Origin: an uncultured Collinsella sp.
GTDB lineage: Bacteria; Actinomycetota; Coriobacteriia; Coriobacteriales; Coriobacteriaceae
Reading direction: 5' to 3'
NCBI GenBank assembly: GCA_902494765.1
Contig: CABUUK010000056.1
Span: forward strand, 1-13,243
DNA: 13,243 bases
Each line of letters opens with the position of its first letter. The first letter of the stretch is position 1. Positions 7,968 to 13,243 of the stretch are shown here, piece by piece. Both the position numbers and the translations under genes were made by a program. Under the pieces are notes generated by a model that saw nothing but the letters and a program-made list of their open reading frames with translations, searched no databases and was not told the origin of the DNA.

Positions 7968-7998
7968 AAGGGCCCCGGGGCAACACCCGGGGCCCTTT
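7968..7998 (+). terminator. Terminator or attenuator between grpE and dnaJ
   Basis: AAGGGCCCCGGG (7968-7979) pairs perfectly with CCCGGGGCCCTT (7986-7997) around GCAACA, followed by a short T run (TTTCT). The GC-rich 12-bp stem is strong but the T tract is weak, so it may only partly stop transcription and lower dnaJ-hspR relative to dnaK-grpE. It may alternatively protect the 3' end of a processed dnaK-grpE message. Confidence 0.7.
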
Positions 7999-8070
7999 CT
8001 GGCCTAGTGCCATATGAAAGCATGAGCCGTCGTCTGCATGGACGGCGGACGTAACAGGAGAGGAGCTACG

Positions 8071-9036
8071 ATGGCTGCAGGCAAAACCTTCTATGACATC
8101 CTGGGCGTATCCAAGAGCGCCTCCGACAAAGAGATCAAGAGCGCGTTTCGCAAGCTCGCGCAAAAATATCACCCCGATGCCGGCGGCGACGAGGCCAAGT
8201 TTAAGGAGATCAGCGAGGCCTACGAGACGCTTTCGGACGAGAAGAAGCGCAAAGAGTACGACCAGATGCTCATGTTTGGCGGCATGCCGGGCGCGGGCGG
8301 CGCGTATGGCGGTGGCTACGGTGCCGGCGCGGGTGCCAGCGGCTGGGGCGATATCTTCGACAGCATCTTTAGCGGCAACGGCGCTTGGGGCAGCGATTGG
8401 GGCTCGGGCTTTGCCGGGACTGCGGGCGCTGCCGGTGCCGGCGCTGGCCGCAGCCGCGCTCGCAAGGGCGGCGACCTGTCGCTGACCGTTGATGTGACGG
8501 CCGAGGACGCGTTTCGCGGTGTGACGCACAAGGTCACCTACCGTATTCCCTCGACGGGCGAGCAGCAGACCATTACGGTCTCGGTGCCTGCAGGCGCGGT
8601 CGACGGCGGCAAATTGCGTTACAAGCGCCGTGGCGAGTACGGCGTTGCCGGAGGCGAGCGCGGCGACCTGGTCGTGACCACACACGTGGAGGAGCATCCG
8701 CTGTTTAAGCGCAAGGGTGCCGATGTGACCATGGAGGTGCCGGTCTCGGTCTACGAGGCGGCGCTCGGCTGCACGGTGGACGTGCCCACGCCCGGCGGTG
8801 CGACGGTTCGTCTGAAGGTGCCCGCTGGCACCCAGACGGGCAAGAAGTTCCGCTTTAAGGAGATGGGTGCGCCCGACGTTAAGCATCGCGGCCGCACGGG
8901 CGCGCTGCTCGTCGAGATCAAGGTGCAGGTTCCCACGAACCTGTCCGACGATGAGCGCGATGCCATGACCAGGCTGCGCGAGGCCGACACGCGCGACTAC
9001 CGCGAGAAGGTCAACCGTTACAAGGCGACGTATTAA
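8071..9036 (+). CDS. dnaJ: DnaJ-family co-chaperone lacking the zinc-finger domain (type B)
   Basis: It stimulates the DnaK ATPase and delivers clients. The 321-residue protein has a J domain at about 6-70 with the essential HPD at 34-36, a Gly/Ala-rich linker at about 70-145 containing DIFDSIF, and two C-terminal client-binding beta domains (GGDLSLTVDVTAEDAFRG onward) ending in the dimerisation segment. No CxxCxGxG zinc-finger repeats are present, so it is architecturally like CbpA or DnaJ2, not classical DnaJ. The ATG at 8071 follows AGGAGAGGAG; an upstream GTG-like extension is not supported. It lies 108 bases beyond grpE with a terminator-like hairpin between, and is followed by element B and hspR. 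The gene symbol is given by position; cbpA would also be acceptable. Confidence 0.93.
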   Translation: MAAGKTFYDILGVSKSASDKEIKSAFRKLAQKYHPDAGGDEAKFKEISEAYETLSDEKKRKEYDQMLMFGGMPGAGGAYGGGYGAGAGASGWGDIFDSIFSGNGAWGSDWGSGFAGTAGAAGAGAGRSRARKGGDLSLTVDVTAEDAFRGVTHKVTYRIPSTGEQQTITVSVPAGAVDGGKLRYKRRGEYGVAGGERGDLVVTTHVEEHPLFKRKGADVTMEVPVSVYEAALGCTVDVPTPGGATVRLKVPAGTQTGKKFRFKEMGAPDVKHRGRTGALLVEIKVQVPTNLSDDERDAMTRLREADTRDYREKVNRYKATY

Positions 9037-9050
9037 AAATGGAGCCCGAG

Positions 9051-9154
9051 GCGGGTTTTCCAGGTGCTCGAGATTGGCCTGAAAGAGGAGCGACGCGTAC
9101 TCGGGTACGCGAGCGACGGTTTGAAGGCCAAGGTCGGGTGCCTGGGAAAGCCGC
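9051..9154 (+). ncRNA. Structured GA-rich inverted-repeat element, copy B
   Basis: The outer arms GCGGGTTTTCCAGGTGC (9051-9067) and GTGCCTGGGAAAGCCGC (9138-9154) form 17 positions with one mismatch and three G-T pairs. Inside are TCGA/TCGG, a 2x2 purine loop, TTGGCCT/AGGCCAA (9074-9080 with 9125-9131), the purine-rich strand GAAAGAGGAGCGAC (9081-9094) opposite GAGCGACGGTTTGA (9111-9124), and the apical hairpin GCGTAC-TCGG-GTACGC (9095-9110). The core is nearly identical to copy A (minus strand, 4269-4366), while all three flanking helices differ and still pair; one core pair is G-C in A and C-G in B. It fills most of the 154-nt dnaJ-hspR gap and ends about 18 bases before the hspR ribosome site. 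It may control hspR translation or message processing, or be a dispersed repeat. I cannot assign a known family. Confidence 0.65.
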
Positions 9155-9190
9155 TTTGGGATGAGGTTGATTAAGAAGGGGTCTGTGAGT

Positions 9191-9607
9191 ATGGCCGAGG
9201 ACAATAGGAACAAACCGCTGTACATGATCAGCGTGGCGGCCGAGCTGACCGGCATGCATCCGCAGACTCTGCGCGTCTACGAGTCCAAGGGCCTGGTGAA
9301 CCCCCAGCGCTCGGGCGGTAACACGCGCCTGTATTCCCGTGCCGATATCGAGCGTCTGGAACTCATCAACCAACTGACCGACGAGGGCATCAACCTTGCC
9401 GGCGTGGTGCGCATCCTCGATATGAAGGAGCGTGCCGAGGAGCGTGAGCGCGAGAACGAAAAGCTCCGTGCTCGCGTGCGCCAGCTCGAGGACGAGCTGC
9501 ATGAGTACAAGATGCAGAAGAAGATCACCGCCCTGGCCCCGCGCGATGGCTCGGTCAACCCCGAGCAAGTCATGCGCAAGCTGCTGGGCGCCGGAGGGGA
9601 TTTGTAG
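9191..9607 (+). CDS. hspR: Heat-shock repressor HspR (MerR family)
   Basis: HspR represses heat-shock operons, generally with DnaK as corepressor, so that client overload relieves repression. The 138-residue protein has a MerR-type winged helix-turn-helix at about 10-75 (YMISVAAELTGMHPQTLRVYESKGLV, with GGNTRLYSRADIERL) and then a charged coiled coil at about 78-112 for dimerisation. It lacks the Cys-containing effector domain of metal-sensing MerR proteins. ATG 9191 is chosen after AAGAAGGGG (9173-9181); an in-frame GTG two codons upstream and an ATG at 9161 are alternatives with worse spacing. Its place at the end of dnaK-grpE-dnaJ is the standard actinobacterial arrangement and predicts autoregulation. 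Element B lies directly upstream. Confidence 0.95.
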   Translation: MAEDNRNKPLYMISVAAELTGMHPQTLRVYESKGLVNPQRSGGNTRLYSRADIERLELINQLTDEGINLAGVVRILDMKERAEERERENEKLRARVRQLEDELHEYKMQKKITALAPRDGSVNPEQVMRKLLGAGGDL

Positions 9608-9634
9608 TTACGCGGTTTTGCCAAACCGCGTAAC
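9607..9634. repeat. Perfect 12-bp hairpin at the hspR stop codon
   Basis: GTTACGCGGTTT (9607-9618) and AAACCGCGTAAC (9623-9634) pair exactly around TGCC. The first base is the last base of the hspR TAG. No T tract follows, so it is more likely a 3'-end stabiliser or a Rho-assisted stop than an intrinsic terminator. A strong terminator lies about 40 bases further on. Confidence 0.6.
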
Positions 9635-9676
9635 GGGCCGACGCTGCGCGCCGCCCAGGGCGACAATTTGTCATTC

Positions 9677-9718
9677 AAAAGGCAAGGCATGACCAGAAGG
9701 TCTATGCCTTGCCTTTTT
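9677..9718. terminator. Intrinsic terminator after hspR
   Basis: AAAAGGCAAGGCATGACC (9677-9694) pairs with the segment 9699-9717 around AGAA, with one bulged T, and ends in five T residues. The A run on the left arm makes it able to work in both directions. It closes the heat-shock cluster and insulates the downstream hydratase gene. Confidence 0.9.
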
Positions 9719-9978
9719 CATGCCAACTTGTTCGCCCTGGACGTCGCTCGCTGTCCGTCCTCTACCTGCGGCGTTGCCTTGCTCCGGATACGGTAGTCGT
9801 TGGTAGTCATTGGGGACACTCTTGCACTAAATCTGCAGGCCCTCGCCGGACTCGTCCTGTACTTTACCGAGATAAAGTGAACGTGCAGATTCGTAACCCA
9901 CTCGCAACCGTTCTATGGCACGATATTGAACGAATGTATGCTATGCGCCCAAATCTTTTGGGCAGAGTGGGAGACAGT
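9719..9978. other. Gene-free leader region of the hydratase gene
   Basis: The hydratase frame stays open upstream through this region, but the extra sequence is not hydratase-like and lacks a ribosome site at its first ATG, so I treat it as non-coding. It contains a near-perfect 10-bp tandem repeat (GTAGTCGTTG then GTAGTCATTG, 9793-9812) followed by GGGGACAC, and a dyad ACTTTA-N6-TAAAGT at 9861-9878 that could be an operator. I see no promoter with standard spacing. Confidence 0.45.
9861..9878. promoter_or_regulatory. Small dyad upstream of the hydratase gene, possible operator
   Basis: ACTTTA (9861-9866) and TAAAGT (9873-9878) form a 6-bp inverted repeat with a 6-bp spacer, about 100 bases before the hydratase ATG. 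A dyad of this size occurs by chance fairly often and no regulator gene lies beside it, so the operator role is only a suggestion. Confidence 0.25.
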
Positions 9979-12279
9979 ATGGTCAAGCTGTACGAGGACG
10001 GCATCTACCTGCGCGGCGGCAGCGAGGTTGTGCCTGCGGCCGAGGCTGCCGAGCGCGGTATTACGCAGGCGCCCGAGGATGCCAAGCGCGGCACCATCGC
10101 GTATTCGATCCTCCAGGCACACAATACGTCCGGAGATCCCGAGGCGCTCAAGATTCGCTTCGACGCCATGGCGAGCCACGACATCACCTTTGTCGGCATC
10201 ATCCAGACGGCGCGCGCCTCGGGCATGGAGCAGTTCCCGCTGCCCTACGTGCTCACCAACTGCCATAACTCGCTGTGCGCCGTGGGCGGCACCATCAACG
10301 AGGACGACCACGTCTTTGGCCTTTCCGCGGCCAAGAAGTACGGCGGCATCTTTGTCCCGCCGCACATCGCCGTCATCCACTCCTTTATGCGTGAGAACTT
10401 CGCCGGTTGCGGCAAGATGATCCTGGGTTCCGACTCGCACACCCGCTACGGCGCCCTGGGCACCATGGCCGTGGGCGAGGGCGGCGGCGAGTTGGCCAAA
10501 CAGCTGCTGCGCGACACCTACGACGTCGCCTATCCCGGCGTCGTTGCCATCTACCTCACGGGTGCCCCGCGCCCCGGCGTCGGCCCGCACGACGTGGCGC
10601 TCGCCATCATCCGAGCCGTCTTTGCCAAGGGCTACGTCAAGAACAAGGTCATGGAGTTTGTGGGCCCGGGCATCGCGAGCATGACGACCGATTACCGCAA
10701 CGGCGTTGACGTCATGACCACCGAGACCACCTGCCTGTCGAGCATCTGGGCCACCGACGAGGACACGCACGCGTTTCTGACCATGCACGGCCGCGGCGAC
10801 GACTACCGCGAGCTCAAGCCCGCCGATGTCGCCTACTACGACGGCTGCGTCGAGGTCGACCTGTCGAGCATCAAGCCCATGATCGCGCTGCCGTTCCATC
10901 CTTCCAACGGCTTTGAGATCGACGAGCTCAACGAGAACCTCGAGGACATCCTGCACGAGGTGGAGCTCGAGGCCGCCAAGATCGGTGAGGGCAAGACGCA
11001 CTTTAGCCTGCTCGACAAGATCGTCGACGGCAAGCTGCACGTGCAGCAGGGCGTTATCGCCGGCTGCTCGGGCGGCAACTACGACTCCGTGGTCCAGGCC
11101 GCCCGCGTGCTCAAGGGCGCCAACACCGGCTGCGGCGAGTTCTCGCTGTTGGTCTATCCCACGAGCCAGCCCGTGGCACTCGAGCTCACGCGCCGCGGCT
11201 ACATCTACGACCTCATGGAGGCCGGCGCGATCGTTCGCACGGCGTTCTGCGGTCCGTGCTTTGGCGCCGGCGACACGCCCGCCAACAACGGCCTGTCCAT
11301 CCGCCACACCACGCGCAACTTCCCCAACCGCGAGGGTTCCAAGCCGGGCAATGGCCAGCTGAGCGCCGTGGCCCTGATGGACGCCCGCTCCATTGCGGCA
11401 ACGGCTGCCAACGGTGGCGTCCTGACGCCGGCGACCGACCTGCCCGAGGAGACTTGGGACGAGGCCTGCGAGTACACCTTTGACGACGCGCCGTACAAAA
11501 AGCGCGTGTACTGGGGCTTTGGCAAGGCGGAGCCTGCTGACGAGCTGGTCGAGGGCCCCAACATCAAGCCGTGGCCCGCGATGGAGCCCCTCGGTGACGA
11601 TATCCTGCTCAAGGTGTGCTCCAAGATCATGGACCCGGTCACCACGACCGACGAGCTCATTCCTTCGGGCGAGACGAGCTCCTTCCGCTCCAACCCGCTG
11701 GGCCTGGCCGAGTTTACGCTCAGCCGCCGCGACCCGGCTTACGTCGGTCGTTCCAAGGAGGTCGACGCTGTGGAGAAGCGTCGCGTGGCCGGTGAGTCCG
11801 CGGGCAACCTGGCGGCGCTCGATGCCGAGCTCGCCGGTGTGTTTGAGGCACTGACCGGCGCGGGCGTTGCGGCCGATGCCAAGGCGACCGAGTACGGCTC
11901 CATGCTCTATGCCAAGAAGCCCGGTGACGGCTCTGCCCGCGAGCAGGCCGCGAGCTGCCAGCGCGTGATTGGCGGTCTGGCTAACATCGTCCACGAGTAC
12001 GCCACCAAGCGTTATCGCTCTAACGTGATGAACTGGGGCATGCTGCCCTTCCAGATGGAGGCCGAGCCCAACTTTGAGGTGGGCGATTACGTCTTCGTGC
12101 CGGGTATCCGCGCCGCGCTCGATGGCGATTTGAAGAACATCGCTGCCTACGTGGTGCGTGCCGACGGTGCGGTCGAGCAGATTGAGCTCTACATTGCCGA
12201 TATGACGGCCGAGGAGCGCGCCATCGTCAAGGCCGGCTGCCTGATCAACTACAACAAGTTCAAGGCCGCTGCCGAGTAA
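9979..12279 (+). CDS. Aconitase-superfamily hydratase, YbhJ type
   Basis: A 766-residue [4Fe-4S] hydro-lyase of the aconitase superfamily. Seen: GSDSHTRYGALG with Asp152-Ser153-His154, GCSGGNYDS with Cys363, and CGPCFGAG with Cys424 and Cys427. These match in order and spacing the three cluster ligands of mitochondrial aconitase. The swivel domain carries GDGSAREQAA (Ser652, Arg654), matching the aconitase GSGSSREHAA substrate-binding segment with His changed to Gln. LTNCHNSLCAVGGTINEDDHVFG near 91 recalls E. coli YbhJ, a hydratase of unproven substrate. ATG 9979 follows GGGAG at five bases and gives a length near YbhJ (753); upstream ATGs at 9934 and 9943 lack ribosome sites. No citrate synthase or isocitrate dehydrogenase neighbour is visible, so citrate as substrate is not assured. 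It appears to be a single-gene unit. Confidence 0.88.
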   Translation: MVKLYEDGIYLRGGSEVVPAAEAAERGITQAPEDAKRGTIAYSILQAHNTSGDPEALKIRFDAMASHDITFVGIIQTARASGMEQFPLPYVLTNCHNSLCAVGGTINEDDHVFGLSAAKKYGGIFVPPHIAVIHSFMRENFAGCGKMILGSDSHTRYGALGTMAVGEGGGELAKQLLRDTYDVAYPGVVAIYLTGAPRPGVGPHDVALAIIRAVFAKGYVKNKVMEFVGPGIASMTTDYRNGVDVMTTETTCLSSIWATDEDTHAFLTMHGRGDDYRELKPADVAYYDGCVEVDLSSIKPMIALPFHPSNGFEIDELNENLEDILHEVELEAAKIGEGKTHFSLLDKIVDGKLHVQQGVIAGCSGGNYDSVVQAARVLKGANTGCGEFSLLVYPTSQPVALELTRRGYIYDLMEAGAIVRTAFCGPCFGAGDTPANNGLSIRHTTRNFPNREGSKPGNGQLSAVALMDARSIAATAANGGVLTPATDLPEETWDEACEYTFDDAPYKKRVYWGFGKAEPADELVEGPNIKPWPAMEPLGDDILLKVCSKIMDPVTTTDELIPSGETSSFRSNPLGLAEFTLSRRDPAYVGRSKEVDAVEKRRVAGESAGNLAALDAELAGVFEALTGAGVAADAKATEYGSMLYAKKPGDGSAREQAASCQRVIGGLANIVHEYATKRYRSNVMNWGMLPFQMEAEPNFEVGDYVFVPGIRAALDGDLKNIAAYVVRADGAVEQIELYIADMTAEERAIVKAGCLINYNKFKAAAE

Positions 12280-12294
12280 CGCACTTAATTGTCC

Positions 12295-12368
12295 GCCCGG
12301 GGCTTACCCTTTCCCGCCCGCTCACGCGCTTCGCGAGGGTCGCGTTCGGGAAAGGGTAAGTCCCGGGC
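12295..12368. repeat. Long hairpin after the hydratase gene
   Basis: Arms at 12295-12316 and 12347-12368 pair over 22 bp with only one G-T position. The left arm begins GCCCGGGG and ends TTTCCCG. The 30-nt loop contains a small CGCG-CTT-CGCG hairpin. It begins 15 bases after the hydratase stop and has no T tract on either side, so it is not a textbook intrinsic terminator. It may block 3' exonucleases, act as a Rho-dependent stop, or be an interspersed palindromic repeat. It lacks the purine-rich core of elements A and B. Confidence 0.65.
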
Positions 12369-12415
12369 TACATTTCTGCGTTCTCGTTGGGTCTTGAGGG
12401 ACGCTAAAATCGAGG

Positions 12416-12440
12416 TTGCAACTCTCCTCTATGGGGGAGT
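12416..12440. promoter_or_regulatory. MerR-type operator-like dyad
   Basis: TTGCAA (12416-12421) runs into the dyad ACTCTCC...GGGGGAGT (12421-12440). A TTG-like -35 next to CTCTCC/GGGGAG half-sites resembles operators of drug-responsive MerR regulators such as BmrR. The expected -10 box about 19 bp after the -35 (near 12441) is not a recognisable match, so this may be a decayed or coincidental site. The downstream gene has its own promoter. Confidence 0.3.
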
Positions 12441-12467
12441 GCGCCTTTGTTCATATGCTATCTAGAA

Positions 12468-12496
12468 TTGACAGTATGAAGTTGGCGCTTTAAAGT
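12468..12496 (+). promoter_or_regulatory. Promoter of the membrane-anchored protein gene
   Basis: A consensus TTGACA (12468-12473) is followed after exactly 17 bp by TAAAGT (12491-12496). The predicted start near 12503 gives a short leader before the ATG at 12530. This is the best housekeeping-type promoter in the window. Confidence 0.7.
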
Positions 12497-12529
12497 GAGC
12501 TCAAAACACTCTCGTTTGTGGAGTTGAAG

Positions 12530-13219
12530 ATGAAGCGTTGCACTTCTGTTTTGTTGCTGTTGGTGGCTTGCGTCGTCGCTGCTGCGGGCGTGGTCCTATT
12601 TGGCTCGCTTATCTTCTATGGGCCGAGTGGGGTTGAGCAGACGGTCGAGATGGCGTCCCTTGTTGCATCGATGCCCGGGCAAATGATTTCGGACGTTACA
12701 AAGCCCGATGAGATAACGCTCGATATCGAGGAAACGCCGGGCATTCTAAGTATAAGCAACTACCCCATGATTGAACTTGGCTCGTCTCGCTATACCAAGG
12801 ACGAGAAGTTGTCCCGACAGGCGCTGGACTTGCTAAACGGGCGTTCGTTCAAACGCTGGGACGGTTGGGATGCCTATGAGCGCCGACGTGGTTTTGTGAA
12901 CGGTGGCTACCATACAACGCTGAAGCTGTATTCATCTGATGGCAAACTGATGCGCACCGTTAACTACAATCCGGAATACGCAAAAGCCGGAGGTGGGGAC
13001 GGCGTCTATATCCAAGATGGCGGCGTGACCTACATTCTTGAAGGCGACCAGCAGCAGGTGGTCGATTTTTTGGATCGTTGCGAGATGGACGCGTACGACC
13101 AGACCTGTCTGCCCGACCCGCAGGCTGCACGCGATAGTGGATCTGCCCGTACATGGCTGTTCGAGGATGAGATATCCTGGACCGCCGAATCGGGAAGCAC
13201 GGGCTCGGCGAAAGAGTAG
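12530..13219 (+). CDS. Membrane-anchored protein of unknown function
   Basis: I do not recognise this 229-residue protein. It starts with a short positive end (MKRCTS) and a hydrophobic stretch at about 7-30, consistent with an uncleaved signal anchor. LVAC at 11-14 resembles a lipobox, but the hydrophobic run continues past the Cys, so a lipoprotein is less likely. The rest is soluble, rich in charged and beta-prone segments, and probably extracytoplasmic, with two Cys (184 and 193) near the end that could form a disulfide and a Ser/Gly/Glu tail. ATG 12530 is chosen because GTGGAG (12518-12523) then becomes its ribosome site; a GTG at 12518 is the alternative. Codon use is less GC-biased than in the neighbouring enzymes, suggesting a less conserved or more recently acquired gene. 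Confidence 0.75.
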   Translation: MKRCTSVLLLLVACVVAAAGVVLFGSLIFYGPSGVEQTVEMASLVASMPGQMISDVTKPDEITLDIEETPGILSISNYPMIELGSSRYTKDEKLSRQALDLLNGRSFKRWDGWDAYERRRGFVNGGYHTTLKLYSSDGKLMRTVNYNPEYAKAGGGDGVYIQDGGVTYILEGDQQQVVDFLDRCEMDAYDQTCLPDPQAARDSGSARTWLFEDEISWTAESGSTGSAKE

Positions 13220-13243
13220 AGATTGCGACCACCACAAAGGTGC

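Noticed and set aside
9916..9932. TGGCAC followed by TTGAA, considered as a sigma-54 promoter
   Set aside because: The spacing is one base short and the -12 element lacks GC; sigma-54 is also not expected in this lineage.
9709..9978. N-terminal extension of the hydratase to an ATG at 9709
   Set aside because: That start lies inside the hspR terminator, has no ribosome site, and the added residues are not aconitase-like; ATG 9979 has GGGAG at good spacing.
9913..11994. 693-codon open frame antisense to the hydratase
   Set aside because: The plus-strand hydratase has clear active-site motifs; the antisense product shows only codon-bias composition.
13224..13243. CACC-ACAAA-GGTG at the window end, considered as a terminator
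   Set aside because: Only a 4-bp stem is visible and the window stops immediately after, so a larger palindrome cannot be judged.

Overview
The window looks like chromosome of a high-GC Gram-positive anaerobe of the class Coriobacteriia, probably Collinsella or a close relative. This rests on GC-rich codon use, the actinobacterial dnaK-grpE-dnaJ-hspR order, a de novo NAD operon controlled by a 3H-domain NiaR regulator, and a small clostridial-type 2[4Fe-4S] ferredoxin. The genus is inferred from overall character, not from a search. No phage, plasmid, insertion sequence with a transposase, CRISPR array, tRNA or rRNA is visible.

Layout. Positions 1-99 (minus) hold the start of a response regulator. 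A long perfect palindrome overlapping a promoter (307-356) precedes the plus-strand operon nadA-nadB-nadC-niaR (392-4258). This operon makes nicotinate mononucleotide from aspartate and encodes its own probable niacin-sensing repressor. A structured inverted-repeat element (4269-4366) and a perfect bidirectional terminator (4416-4457) separate it from a convergent ferredoxin gene (4496-4681, minus). After about 540 bp without a gene comes the heat-shock cluster dnaK-grpE-dnaJ-hspR (5225-9607), with a terminator-like hairpin between grpE and dnaJ and a second structured element (9051-9154) between dnaJ and hspR. Two hairpins close that cluster. A lone aconitase-superfamily hydratase of the YbhJ type (9979-12279) follows, then a long hairpin, then a membrane-anchored protein of unknown function (12530-13219) behind a good promoter.

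How the genes work together. NadB, NadA and NadC are successive enzymes of one pathway, and NiaR probably closes the loop by repressing from the palindrome when niacin is available. DnaK, GrpE and a zinc-finger-less DnaJ form a chaperone cycle, with HspR as probable repressor. The ferredoxin, hydratase and anchored protein look like independent transcription units.

Most notable observation. The inverted-repeat elements at 4269-4366 (read on the minus strand) and 9051-9154 (read on the plus strand) share an almost identical purine-rich core, which can form repeated tandem G-A mismatches, capped by the same GCGTAC/GTACGC hairpin. Their flanking helices differ in sequence but each still pairs, and one core base pair is swapped G-C to C-G. 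This is a two-copy covariation signal for a conserved folded RNA or single-stranded DNA element. I cannot name it.
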